Below, piece after piece: positions 41,866 to 50,848 of a DNA stretch of 64,000 nt. The notes beneath the pieces are model-generated. The model worked only from the letters and a program-made list of their open reading frames with translations. It ran no database searches and was not told where the DNA came from. Origin of the DNA: Paractinoplanes rishiriensis (GTDB taxonomy: Bacteria > Actinomycetota > Actinomycetes > Mycobacteriales > Micromonosporaceae). The first letter of the stretch is position 1; each line of letters begins with the position of its first letter. Location of the stretch: the NCBI RefSeq assembly GCF_016862375.1, contig NZ_BOMV01000056.1, forward strand, positions 88,845 to 152,844, given 5' to 3'. The position numbers and the translations under genes were made by a program.

Positions 41866-42669
41866 TTACTTGACCGCGCCGGCGGTCATTCCGGCGCGGA
41901 GGTGGCGCTGAAAGGCGACGTAGGCGGCGAGCACCGGCAGCATGGCAATCGTCAAGCCGGCGAACAGGCCGCCCCAGTCGCTGCGGTAGCCCTGGCTGAC
42001 CGACAGGGCGGCCAGACCCTGCGCCAGGACGTACCGGTCCGGGTCGGGGTTGAGGACCAGCGGCAGCAGATACTGGTTCCAGAGCCCGAGAAAATTGAAG
42101 ATGCCGACCGCGACCAGGCCCGGGCGGGCCAGCGGCAGCATCACCCGCCAGAACACACCGGCGTGCGAGCACCCGTCGAGAAAGGCGGCTTCGGCGATCT
42201 CGGTGGGCAGGGTGCGAAAAAAGGCATGGAGAAAGAAAATCGTGAAGGGTACGGCGTACGCGGCGTAGACGAGCATCAGGCCGGGATAGGTGCCGAGCAG
42301 GCCGAGTTGCTGCACCACGAAGAACAGCGGCACCAGGGCCAGAAAAACCGGGAAGAACATCGAGGCCACGAACGTGTAATAGAGCGCCCGGTTGCCGCGG
42401 AAGTCATACCGGGCGAGGGCGTACGCGACCAGGCTGCCGAGCAGCATGGTGAGCGTCAGCGCCCCGCCCACCACGACGAGGCTGTTGAGGAAGTAGCGCC
42501 CGATGTTCGCGGACGTCCAGGCCCGGGCCCAGTTGCCGAAGCGCGGGGTGTCCGGCAGCGACCAGGGCGCGTTGAGGATCTCGTCGTCGGTCTTGATGGA
42601 ACTGACCACCGCCCACAGCAGCGGCAGCGAGGTCACCAGAGCCCAGCCGAGCAGCACGAGCCGTCTCAT
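41866..42669 (-). CDS. carbohydrate ABC transporter permease (NgcG-like)
   Basis: 267 aa, six membrane helices. EAA motif: EAAFLDGCSHAGVFWRVMLP (about 164-183). The C-terminus HLRAGMTAGAVK is MalG-like. It overlaps the first permease by ATGA. It completes the importer for the NgcE-like receptor; the ATPase must be encoded elsewhere. Confidence 0.92.
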   Translation of the reverse strand: MRRLVLLGWALVTSLPLLWAVVSSIKTDDEILNAPWSLPDTPRFGNWARAWTSANIGRYFLNSLVVVGGALTLTMLLGSLVAYALARYDFRGNRALYYTFVASMFFPVFLALVPLFFVVQQLGLLGTYPGLMLVYAAYAVPFTIFFLHAFFRTLPTEIAEAAFLDGCSHAGVFWRVMLPLARPGLVAVGIFNFLGLWNQYLLPLVLNPDPDRYVLAQGLAALSVSQGYRSDWGGLFAGLTIAMLPVLAAYVAFQRHLRAGMTAGAVK

Positions 42670-43550
42670 GCCAGCTCCAACCTCTCCCGGCGGCCCGCGC
42701 GCAACGCGAGAACGGCCAGGGTGAGCGTGGCGAAGAACAGGGCCACGCCCATGGCCGACGCGTAGCCGAACTTGCCGTAGGTGAAGGCGGTCCGGTACAG
42801 CGACAACCCGATCACCTCGGTGGCGCCGTCCGGCCCGCCGGGGCCGACCGTCATGACCTGCACGACCGCAAAGCCGTCCAGCGCCGCGATGCCCAGGTAG
42901 ACGAACGCGACCTGCACCGTCTCGCGGACCAGCGGCAGGGTGACCCGCCAGAAGGTGGTCCACGCGCCGGCGCCGTCGAGCTTCGCCGCCTCGTACAGCT
43001 CTCCCGGAATGGCATCTATCGCGGCCAGGAACAGGACCACGTAGAAACCCACCGACGACCAGACCAGGACGGCCATCACCGCGGGCAGCGCGAACACCGG
43101 GTCGGCCAGCCAGCTGCGGGCCAGGCCGCCGAGTCCGACCGCGCGCAGGCCGGAGTTGAGCAGGCCGGTGTTCGGGTTGTAGACGAAGCCCCACAGCACC
43201 GCGATGACGACCAGCGACAGCAACTGCGGGAAGAAGTAGACGATCTGGTAGCCACCCGCGCCGCGGCGCGAGCGCAGCAGGCCGGCCAGGACCAGGCCGA
43301 GCGCGATGGTGACGAGCGGGACCACGGCCAGCAGCAGCGCGTTGTTGCGGACCGCGTCGAGGAACAGGCCGTCGCCGGCGAGCCGGGCGTAGTTGCCCGC
43401 GCCGACCAGCCGCGCCTCGCCGGCCACGCCGGTCCAGTCGGTGAGCGAGAGGTAGAACGCCTGCGCGTACGGCGACAGCACGAAGACGACGTGCAGCACC
43501 AGCGCCGGCACCAGCGCACCGGCCAGGAACCGCCACCGGCCGTGCCGCAT
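42666..43550 (-). CDS. carbohydrate ABC transporter permease (NgcF-like)
   Basis: 294 aa, about six to seven membrane helices. EAA motif: EAAKLDGAGAWTTFWRVTLP (about 183-202). Its ATG shares one base with the stop of the receptor gene (TGATG) and its stop overlaps the next permease start. MalF-type partner in the amino-sugar importer. Confidence 0.92.
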   Translation of the reverse strand: MRHGRWRFLAGALVPALVLHVVFVLSPYAQAFYLSLTDWTGVAGEARLVGAGNYARLAGDGLFLDAVRNNALLLAVVPLVTIALGLVLAGLLRSRRGAGGYQIVYFFPQLLSLVVIAVLWGFVYNPNTGLLNSGLRAVGLGGLARSWLADPVFALPAVMAVLVWSSVGFYVVLFLAAIDAIPGELYEAAKLDGAGAWTTFWRVTLPLVRETVQVAFVYLGIAALDGFAVVQVMTVGPGGPDGATEVIGLSLYRTAFTYGKFGYASAMGVALFFATLTLAVLALRAGRRERLELA

Positions 43551-44962
43551 CAGCGGGTGTACTTCGTGACGGCGGTGTCCCGGGCCACGGCGTCGGCGGC
43601 CTTCTGGATCCGGGTGGACCAGTCGGCCGGTGAGATGCGGCGGTTCGCGAGTTCCCCGGTGGCGTCGTCGACCGCCTTGGCGAGCGGCGCGTACCACGTA
43701 CGGAATCGATAGCTGAACGTGCCGGCGCCGGCCGCAGCGACCGCATCCCGCACCGAGCCGAGCCCGCTGGAGAGCTCGAGGCCGTCGGTCGCGCCGGCGA
43801 CGGCCGGCAGCGTGCTGTTGGCCTTGGCGAACGCGGTGGCCGACGCCTTCGAGAAGAGGATCCGCAGGTACTCCTGGCCGCCGGCCGGGTTCTTGGCCTT
43901 GGCCGGCACCACGAACGACTCGCTGCTGGCCGCCTGCAACGCGAGCTTGTCGTCTCCGGTCAGCGACGGCACCGCGCCCATCACCATGTCGAACCCGGCC
44001 GGCGTCACGCCCTTCTGCTCGCTCTCCAGCCACGACCCGCACGGGATGAGGGCCGCCTTGCGCCGGCACCACGCCGCCTGCGCCTCGGTGTGTGAGAGCG
44101 CCTCCGAGCCGGCCATCAGGTAACCCCGGCCGGCCAGTTCGGCGATCGCGCCGGCCGCCTGCACGAGCGGTTCCTGCCGCCACGCGTTCGGCTGCAGGTT
44201 GTCCACCGCCTTGATCAGCTCGAGGCCGCCGGCCTTGGCCGCCAGGCTGAGCAGCGGATCATTCAGGTATTCGGGATATTTGCCCTGGTAGGTCCAGGGT
44301 GCCAGGCCGGCCTTCTTGATCTCCGCGCAGAGCGTGAGCATCTCCGCCCACGTCTTCGGGAAGGTCCAGCCGCGTCCGGCGAAGAAGGACCGGGAAAACC
44401 AGAGACCCCAGGCCGTGTACGTGAAATTGAGCGCGACGGTCGTGCCGCCGAACGTGCCGTCGTCCACCACACCGGGCAGCAGCGTGTCGCGGACCTTCAC
44501 CCCGGGCTGGTCGAGCGCGGGGGCGTCGAGCAGGCCGGCGAGGTCGGTGAGCTGACCGGCGCCGACCAGGGTGGCGATGTCGAGCCGCCCCGCGCCGGTG
44601 TTGTCGACGACGTCCGGCGGGTTGCCGGCCACGAAGCGGGGTTGCATCGCCTCGCCGACCTTCTGCAGGCCCTTGTGGTCGACCTTGGCCTGCGGGTACC
44701 GCCGGGTGTACTCCCGCTCGGCCGCGATCGCGTAGTCGTCGCCGTACCCCCCTTTGAAGACGACCACCTCGAGCGGTGCGCCGGCCCTGACCCCCATCGG
44801 GTTTCCGGCGGTCTTCTCGCCGCCGGCGGCGGCCTCGCCCTCGTCCTTCGCCCCGGCGGTGACGCACGCGGTGAGCAGGGGCGCGCTGAGTGCGGCGGTC
44901 GCGGCCGTCCAGAGCAGGCTTCTTCGGGTGGGGTACGGTCGGAGCTGGGTTGACGGGTTCAT
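43550..44962 (-). CDS. N-acetylglucosamine/chitobiose-type ABC receptor lipoprotein (NgcE-like)
   Basis: 470 aa. Twin-arginine motif TRRSLL and lipobox LTAC (Cys33) make it a likely Tat-exported lipoprotein, a feature of the NgcE group. The binding domain includes LEVVVFKGGYGDDYA, NPPDVVDNTGAGRLDIATL and IPCGSWLESEQKGVTP. NgcE of streptomycetes binds GlcNAc and diacetylchitobiose; the assignment rests on overall similarity and on the neighbouring RpiR, SIS and GlcNAc-kinase-like genes. It is followed by two permeases with one- and four-base overlaps. It starts 17 bp after the SIS gene. Confidence 0.85.
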   Translation of the reverse strand: MNPSTQLRPYPTRRSLLWTAATAALSAPLLTACVTAGAKDEGEAAAGGEKTAGNPMGVRAGAPLEVVVFKGGYGDDYAIAAEREYTRRYPQAKVDHKGLQKVGEAMQPRFVAGNPPDVVDNTGAGRLDIATLVGAGQLTDLAGLLDAPALDQPGVKVRDTLLPGVVDDGTFGGTTVALNFTYTAWGLWFSRSFFAGRGWTFPKTWAEMLTLCAEIKKAGLAPWTYQGKYPEYLNDPLLSLAAKAGGLELIKAVDNLQPNAWRQEPLVQAAGAIAELAGRGYLMAGSEALSHTEAQAAWCRRKAALIPCGSWLESEQKGVTPAGFDMVMGAVPSLTGDDKLALQAASSESFVVPAKAKNPAGGQEYLRILFSKASATAFAKANSTLPAVAGATDGLELSSGLGSVRDAVAAAGAGTFSYRFRTWYAPLAKAVDDATGELANRRISPADWSTRIQKAADAVARDTAVTKYTR

Positions 44963-44979
44963 CTGCTGGGCCTTCTTCC

Positions 44980-45732
44980 CTATGCGGTGCGCCGGATGCG
45001 CCCGGCGTACCGCGCCTCGATCTGTGCGTTGTGTTCCTTGCCGCCGGGCACGTTGTCCGACAGGTAGACCGGCGGGTCGACGCCCGCCGCCAGCAGGTTG
45101 GCGACCACCTCGGTGACGACCTGCTGAGCCAGCAGCGCCGCGGTGATCGACGAGACGGCGCCGACCGCTCCCCCGCCCGGCAGCGGCAGTGCCGCGTCGC
45201 CGTACGGTGCGCCGTTGTCGAGCACCACGTCGGCCAGGTCGGCGAGCTTGCGGCCGCTCGGGTGCCGCGAGCCCACCCCGGCCGAGTGCGCCGCCGAGGT
45301 GATCGCGACCAGGGCATGCCCGCGCTCCTTGACCAGCAGCGCCATCTCGACGACCGCGCCGTTGATGCCGGAGTTCGAGGCGATCACGAACGCGTCGTCC
45401 GGCTTGACCGGGGCCAGTTCGTAGAGCCGGTGGGCGATGTCGGTGCGGCGCTCGACGGCCGGGTCGGCGAGGGCGTCGAGCGGGTCGCCGCCGTACAGGA
45501 CGATGTCGCGCAGGGCGATCCGGTTGGTCGGCACCAGGCCGCCGGCCCGCCCGGCGATCTCCATGGCCAGCGCCTCGGAGTGCCCGCAGCCGAACGCCTG
45601 GATCACGCCCCCGTTGCGGACGGCCGCGGTCAGCAGGCCGGCGGCCCGGCTCTTCTCGGCCCGCTGGCCGGCGCCGACCCGGCCCACCACGGTCTGGATC
45701 GTGCGCAGATAGTCATCACTGGTGACACTCAA
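44980..45732 (-). CDS. SIS-domain sugar-phosphate binding/isomerase protein
   Basis: 250 aa with a SIS (sugar isomerase) fold: VIQAFGCGHSEALAMEIAGRAGG (about 43-65) and AFVIASNSGINGAVVEMAL (about 112-130). It begins with a TTG codon that overlaps the RpiR stop (TTGA), so the pair is coupled. Members act on or sense amino-sugar phosphates; here it lies between a regulator and an NgcEFG-like importer. Exact reaction unknown. Confidence 0.85.
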   Translation of the reverse strand: MSVTSDDYLRTIQTVVGRVGAGQRAEKSRAAGLLTAAVRNGGVIQAFGCGHSEALAMEIAGRAGGLVPTNRIALRDIVLYGGDPLDALADPAVERRTDIAHRLYELAPVKPDDAFVIASNSGINGAVVEMALLVKERGHALVAITSAAHSAGVGSRHPSGRKLADLADVVLDNGAPYGDAALPLPGGGAVGAVSSITAALLAQQVVTEVVANLLAAGVDPPVYLSDNVPGGKEHNAQIEARYAGRIRRTA

Positions 45733-46658
45733 GGGCGTCCTCTCGTTCGTTTCCGGGACGGGATCTTCTCGGGCAGCCGGTGCGCGTCGACGGCGCGCAC
45801 GGTGAGTTCCAGCGCCTCGGCGGTCCGCTCGTAGGTGCGCTGCGCGACCGCCACGTAGATCAGGTCGAGCACCAGCAACTGCGAGTGCAGGGCGGACAGG
45901 GCGGCCAGCCGGAACGTCGTCTCCTGCACGCTGGTGGTGAAGACCAGGTCGGCCACCTCGGCGAGCGGCGACCGGGCGAAACTGGTCACCGCGACGGTGA
46001 GCGCGCCGTGGTCGGCGGCCTCGGCCAGGGTTTCGATGACCTCGCGGGTGCGGCCCGAGTGCGACAGCCCGATCGCGACGTCGCCGGGCAGCAGCAGCGC
46101 GGCGTTGGTGAGCGCGGTGTGCGTGTCGGTGCGGTGCCAGACCGGCACCCGGATGCGCTCCAGCCGGAACGCCATCTCCCGCGCCGCGGTCCCGCTCGAC
46201 CCCAGCCCGAAGATCTCCACCCGCTTCGCCTCGGCGATCGCCGCCGCGACCCGCTCCACGGCACCCACGTCGAGCCCCGCCGCGGTGCCCTGGATGGCCC
46301 GGGTGTCGGCCGCGGTGACCACGTCGAGCACGTCGGTGAGCGGGTCGTCCGGCGCGATGTCGCCGCTGATGTCGGTCTCCCAGCGGGCCTGCTCGGCCCG
46401 CCCGGTCTCGGTGGCGATGGCGACCCGCAGGTTGGCGTACCCCCGGAAGCCGAGCGTCCGGCTGAACCGGGTGACGGTCGCGGTCGACGTCCCCGACCGC
46501 TCGGCCAGATCCACGATGCTGGCGTGCGCCGCCGTCTCGGGGTCCGCCAGTATCGTCTCCGCGATCCGCGCCAGCGCCTCCGGCATCTGCGCCCCTTCGA
46601 TGCGCAGCCGCCCCAGCAACCCACCACTAGCACCCGTCACGTCGGTCATCCTTTTCAT
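45729..46658 (-). CDS. RpiR-family transcriptional regulator
   Basis: 309 aa. N-terminal HTH_6 domain (about 10-85, IVDLAERSGTSTATVTRFSRTLGFRGYANL) and C-terminal SIS effector domain (about 130-270, VEIFGLGSSGTAAREM; AIGLSHSGRTREVIE). RpiR proteins sense sugar phosphates, here probably GlcNAc-6-P or MurNAc-6-P. ATG 46658 is chosen; 46649 and a TTG at 46661 are alternatives. It is first in the operon behind a consensus promoter and divergent from the kinase gene, so it likely controls both directions. Confidence 0.9.
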   Translation of the reverse strand: MKRMTDVTGASGGLLGRLRIEGAQMPEALARIAETILADPETAAHASIVDLAERSGTSTATVTRFSRTLGFRGYANLRVAIATETGRAEQARWETDISGDIAPDDPLTDVLDVVTAADTRAIQGTAAGLDVGAVERVAAAIAEAKRVEIFGLGSSGTAAREMAFRLERIRVPVWHRTDTHTALTNAALLLPGDVAIGLSHSGRTREVIETLAEAADHGALTVAVTSFARSPLAEVADLVFTTSVQETTFRLAALSALHSQLLVLDLIYVAVAQRTYERTAEALELTVRAVDAHRLPEKIPSRKRTRGRP

Positions 46659-46677
46659 CAATCACCGTTGCCGATGA

Positions 46678-46706
46678 AAATTACGACTGTAAAGCTTCCT
46701 AGTCAA
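46678..46706 (-). promoter_or_regulatory. promoter of the RpiR-SIS-NgcEFG operon
   Basis: Minus-strand TTGACT (46701-46706), exact 17-nt spacer, TAATTT (46678-46683). It lies in the 77-bp divergent gap with the kinase gene, whose own -10 is probably TATGCT at 46718-46723. GAAGCTTTACAG and GAAAGTTC segments nearby could be RpiR half-sites. Confidence 0.7.
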
Positions 46707-46735
46707 TAAGAACTTTCTATGCTTCGATCTTCGGC

Positions 46736-47683
46736 ATGGACCTGGTGGTGGGGCTGGACGCGGGCGGCACCGCCTCCCGCGCCGTCGTGGCCAACCTGAC
46801 CGGCGAGATCCTCGGCCGCGGGGTTGCGGGTCCGGGAAACCCGCTGTCGGCGGCTCCTCCCGGGGCAGCCGTCGGCGAGATCGCGGCGGCACTGCGCGGG
46901 GCACTCCGCGGGATCGATCCGACGGCGGTCGTGGACGGGGTGCTCGGGATCGCCGGCACCAGCGTTCTGGTCGATCCGGTGGTGCGGGCGGCGTTCGCGG
47001 ACATGTGGCGTGGGCTTGGGCTGCAGTGCCCGGTCCGGGTGGTCGGGGATCTGGTCACGGCGTTTGCCGGCGGCACCGCGGAACCCTCGGGCTTCGTGCT
47101 GATCGCCGGGACCGGGGCGGTCGCCGCGCGGATCGAGGAGCACGAGATAGTGCGGAGCGCGGACGGGCTCGGGTGGCTGCTGGGCGACGAGGGGTCCGGG
47201 CGCTGGATGGGTTTGCAAGCCTTGCGAACCGCCGTCCGCACCTGGGACTCGCCGCTGGCGTCCGAAGTGGCCGCGCACACCGGGGCCGCCACCGCCGACG
47301 CGCTGGTGCGGTGGGCGCAGGCGCTGCCGATGGCCGGCATCGGTGCGCTCGCCCCGGTGGTCTGCGCCGCCGCCCGCGACGGCGATGCCCAGGCCGCCGC
47401 GATCGTCGCCTCGGCCGCCGGACATCTGCTGGCCACCTTGGACGAGGTCCGGCCCGCGGCCGTGCACGCACCGATCCCGGCGCCCGTCGTGCTCGGGGGC
47501 GGCCTGCTTGTCGGCGGCTCACCCGTACAGGACAAGGTTTTGGCAGCCTTGCAAGCGCGTGACGTGACCGCGCACCTCAGCCACGACCCCGCCGCCGCGG
47601 CGGCCTGGCTGGCCGCCCGGCCGCACAGCCCACTCAGCGCCGCTGACCTGCACGCACGTCTGGTTCACCGGCCGCACGCATAG
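46736..47683 (+). CDS. BadF/BadG-type ATPase, probable N-acetylglucosamine kinase
   Basis: 315 aa actin-like ATPase fold. Phosphate-1 motif VVGLDAGGTASRAVV (about 4-18), GVLGIAGTS, and the adenosine-region ADGLGWLLGDEGSGRWMG (about 141-158), as in mammalian-type GlcNAc kinases. Short leader (ATG 12 nt after TATGCT). Divergent from the RpiR/NgcEFG operon, which supports phosphorylation of imported GlcNAc (or MurNAc). Confidence 0.87.
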   Translation: MDLVVGLDAGGTASRAVVANLTGEILGRGVAGPGNPLSAAPPGAAVGEIAAALRGALRGIDPTAVVDGVLGIAGTSVLVDPVVRAAFADMWRGLGLQCPVRVVGDLVTAFAGGTAEPSGFVLIAGTGAVAARIEEHEIVRSADGLGWLLGDEGSGRWMGLQALRTAVRTWDSPLASEVAAHTGAATADALVRWAQALPMAGIGALAPVVCAAARDGDAQAAAIVASAAGHLLATLDEVRPAAVHAPIPAPVVLGGGLLVGGSPVQDKVLAALQARDVTAHLSHDPAAAAAWLAARPHSPLSAADLHARLVHRPHA

Positions 47684-47692
47684 ACGCAGGCG

Positions 47693-47730
47693 CTTGCAAC
47701 ATCGTGGAAAAGTCTTCCAATTGATGCAAG
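47693..47730. promoter_or_regulatory. CTTGCA/TGCAAG half-sites upstream of the amylase gene
   Basis: CTTGCA (47693-47698) and TGCAAG (47725-47730) form an inverted pair 26 bp apart in the 159-bp gap before the amylase. A possible promoter is TTCCAA (47715-47720), 17-nt spacer, TACGGT (47738-47743). TTGCA-type elements are typical of MalR/LacI control of amylase genes in streptomycetes. The regulator is not in the window. Confidence 0.5.
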
Positions 47731-47842
47731 TCGTTGCTACGGTCCCTTCCAATATGAACGCGGGATTACGCCCGTGCTACCGCCTTCGTTTCCGCGCCAC
47801 CCTTGATCCAGACGTCCCCGCGAGGTCGTTGGAGGAATCCCC

Positions 47843-50800
47843 GTGCCCAAAAAACGCCGCCGGCGGCTCACCGCCGTCTTCGCCGCATTCGCCGCCGTTC
47901 CCCTGCTGGCCACGCTGCTGATCAGCCCGGCGGTGGCGGAGGAGGCCAACTCCGTCACCGTGTATTACCAGCCGCCCACCGCGTGGAGCGCGGTCAACAT
48001 CCACTACGCGCCGACCGGCGGCACCTGGACCGCCGTGCCGGGCGTCGCGATGAGCGCCGCCTCGTGTGCCGGCTGGTACACCCGGGTGATCGACCTGGGC
48101 ACCGCGACCGGGATGCAGGCCACCTTCACCAACGGCTCCGGCACCTGGGACAACAACTCCGGCCGCAACTACACCGTCGGCACCGGCACGGCCACCGTCA
48201 CCGGCGGGCTGGTCACCACGGCCAACCCGTGCACCGTGACCAGCCCGCCGCCCGGTGAGAACACCGCGACCGTGTTCTACGCCAAGGGCACGCGCACCTG
48301 GACCACGGTCTACCTGCACTACGCGCCCACCGGCGAGGCCTGGACCGCGGTGCCGGGCGTGGCGATGAACGAGACCGCCTGCGACGGCTGGGTCAAGAAG
48401 ACCGTCGACCTGGGTGCGGCCACCTCGCTGGCGGCCACCTTCAACAACGGCTCGGGCAGCTGGGACAACAACAACGGCAACAACTACCGGCTGACCGCGG
48501 GCACCTCGCGGGTCAGCAACGGCGTGGTGACCGCCGACGCCACCGACCCGTGCACCGCGGTGCCGGCCGACACCACCGCGCCGAGCACCCCGGGGACGAT
48601 CACCGCGACCGTCGACCGGGTGACCGTCACGCTGGGCTGGGCCGCGTCCACCGACGACCGGGGCGTCACCGGATACCAGCTCACCCGGACCGGCGGCTCG
48701 GCCGGAACCGTGGTGCTGACCAGCGCGTACGCCGGCTACATCGACGGCAGCCTGGCGCCGCGCACCACGTACACCTACACCGTGCGAGCGGTCGACGCCG
48801 CCGGCAACCTCTCGGCACCCACCGCAACCAAGTCGGCGACCACCGGTGACTCGCCGCCGGTCGCGGCCGGCGGCCAGATGCTCGGCGGCGACCCGCGCAA
48901 GGAGAGCATCTACTTCGTGCTCACCGCGCGGTTCTACGACGGCGACACCTCCAACAACCGGGGCGGCAGCCAGCACGCCAAGTCCGGGAACGCGGCGAAC
49001 AACGACCCGATGTTCCGGGGCGACTTCAAGGGCCTGATCGACAAGCTGGACTACATCAAGGGGCTCGGCTTCTCGGCCCTGTGGATCACGCCGGTGGTGC
49101 TGAACCGGTCCGACTACGACTACCACGGCTACCACGGCTGGGACTTCTACCGGGTGGACACCCGGCTCGAGTCGCCCGGCTCCACGTACCAGGATCTGAT
49201 CGACAAGGCGCACGCCAAGGGTCTCAAGATCTTCCAGGACGTGGTTTACAACCACAGTTCCCGGTGGGGCGCGAAGGGGCTGTTCGTGCCGCCGGTGTGG
49301 GGCGCGAAGGACGGGCAGTGGGACGGGCTGTACAGCACCAAGGTCGCCGGTAAGCAGTACGACCCGATGGTCGAGTTCAGCGGCACCGACCCGGCCATGA
49401 CGCCGCAGCAGAACGCGGTGGCGCAGGGCCGGCCGTACAACGGCGACCTGTGGCACAGCACCGCGCCGGCCGGCAACACGTGCCGCAACTTCGGCACGGT
49501 CACCGGCCAGAAGAGCGCCGAGGGCTGGGACATCCACAACTGCCAGTGGCCGGCGCCCACCTCGGGCATGTTCCCGGCGACCCTGTTCCATCAGTGCTGG
49601 ATCGGCAACTGGGAGGGCGAGGACGCGCGCTCCTGCTGGCTGCACGAGGACCTGGCCGACTTCAACACCGAGAACCCGGTCGTGCAGAAATACCTGATCG
49701 ACGCGTACAACAAGTACATCGACATGGGCGTCGACGGTTTCCGGATCGACACCGCGGTGCACATCCCGCGGGTCACCTGGAACCGGCGCTTCCTCCCGGC
49801 GCTGCAGCAGAAGCTCATTTCCAAGTACGGGGCGACGAAGGCCAAGGACTTCTACGTCTTCGGCGAGGTGGCCGCGTTCGTGAACGACAAGTGGAACCGG
49901 GGCTCGGTCAACCACTCGGCCCAGTTCTTCACCTGGAAAGAGCGGCGCAGCTATGCCGAGGACGACGTGGTGGCCGCCCTCGAACAGTTCGACTACGAGA
50001 ACAACCAGGGCACCGGCAACCAGCCGACCAGCACCAACGCGTTGCTCAACGGCAACGCCTACCACGCGCCCGACCACAGCCAGTTCTCCGGCATGAACAT
50101 CATCGACATGCGCATGCACATGAACTTCAGCGACGCCGGCAACGCGTTCTGGAACGGCAAGGACACCGACGACTCGACAAATGACGCCACGTACAACGTC
50201 GTCTATGTCGACTCGCACGACTACGGGCCGAACAAGTCGCAGTTCCGCTACACCGGCGGCACCGACGCGTGGGCCGAGAACATGTCGCTGATGTGGTCGT
50301 TCCGCGGCATCCCGACGCTCTACTACGGCTCGGAGATCGAGTTCCAGGCCGGCAAGCAGATCGACTGCGGCCCGTCCTGCGCGATCGCCACCACCGGTCG
50401 CGCCTACTTCGGCGACCACGTGGCGGGCAGCGTGACCGCATCCGACTACGGCGTGGTGAGCAGCGCGAGCGGCGCGGTGGCCACCACCCTGGCCAAGCCG
50501 CTGGCGAAGCACCTGCAGCGGCTCAACCAGATCCGGCGCGCGGTGCCGGCCCTGCAGATGGGCCAGTACTCGACCGAGGGCGTCAGCGGCGGCCTGGCCT
50601 TCAAGCGCCGGTACACGGCCGGCTCGGTGGACAGCTTCGCCCTGGTGACGATCTCGGGCAGCGCCACGTTCAGCGGCATCCCGAACGGCACCTACACCGA
50701 CGCCGTCACCGGTGACGTCAGGTCGGTCACCAACGGCTCGCTGACCGCCGCCGCCGGCGGCAAGGGCAACATGCGGGTGTACGTGCTGAGCACGGCGGCC

Positions 50801-50848
50801 ACTCCGGCACCCGGAAAGGTCGGTGCCGACGGCCCGTATTTGAAGTAG
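47843..50848 (+). CDS. secreted multidomain alpha-amylase (GH13) with two CBM25 and an FN3 module
   Basis: 1001 aa. Signal peptide (about 1-33), two tandem starch-binding CBM25 modules (about 36-132 and 144-234; VYYQPPTAWSAVNIHYAP, VFYAKGTRTWTTVYLHYAP), an FN3 domain (about 245-333), then GH13 (about 345-990). Catalytic region: DGFRIDTAVH (nucleophile Asp), VFGEV (acid Glu), YVDSHDYG (third Asp). GTG start after GGAGGA. It degrades starch outside the cell. It is not in an operon; a TetR gene converges at its 3' end with no gap. Confidence 0.96.
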   Translation: MPKKRRRRLTAVFAAFAAVPLLATLLISPAVAEEANSVTVYYQPPTAWSAVNIHYAPTGGTWTAVPGVAMSAASCAGWYTRVIDLGTATGMQATFTNGSGTWDNNSGRNYTVGTGTATVTGGLVTTANPCTVTSPPPGENTATVFYAKGTRTWTTVYLHYAPTGEAWTAVPGVAMNETACDGWVKKTVDLGAATSLAATFNNGSGSWDNNNGNNYRLTAGTSRVSNGVVTADATDPCTAVPADTTAPSTPGTITATVDRVTVTLGWAASTDDRGVTGYQLTRTGGSAGTVVLTSAYAGYIDGSLAPRTTYTYTVRAVDAAGNLSAPTATKSATTGDSPPVAAGGQMLGGDPRKESIYFVLTARFYDGDTSNNRGGSQHAKSGNAANNDPMFRGDFKGLIDKLDYIKGLGFSALWITPVVLNRSDYDYHGYHGWDFYRVDTRLESPGSTYQDLIDKAHAKGLKIFQDVVYNHSSRWGAKGLFVPPVWGAKDGQWDGLYSTKVAGKQYDPMVEFSGTDPAMTPQQNAVAQGRPYNGDLWHSTAPAGNTCRNFGTVTGQKSAEGWDIHNCQWPAPTSGMFPATLFHQCWIGNWEGEDARSCWLHEDLADFNTENPVVQKYLIDAYNKYIDMGVDGFRIDTAVHIPRVTWNRRFLPALQQKLISKYGATKAKDFYVFGEVAAFVNDKWNRGSVNHSAQFFTWKERRSYAEDDVVAALEQFDYENNQGTGNQPTSTNALLNGNAYHAPDHSQFSGMNIIDMRMHMNFSDAGNAFWNGKDTDDSTNDATYNVVYVDSHDYGPNKSQFRYTGGTDAWAENMSLMWSFRGIPTLYYGSEIEFQAGKQIDCGPSCAIATTGRAYFGDHVAGSVTASDYGVVSSASGAVATTLAKPLAKHLQRLNQIRRAVPALQMGQYSTEGVSGGLAFKRRYTAGSVDSFALVTISGSATFSGIPNGTYTDAVTGDVRSVTNGSLTAAAGGKGNMRVYVLSTAATPAPGKVGADGPYLK

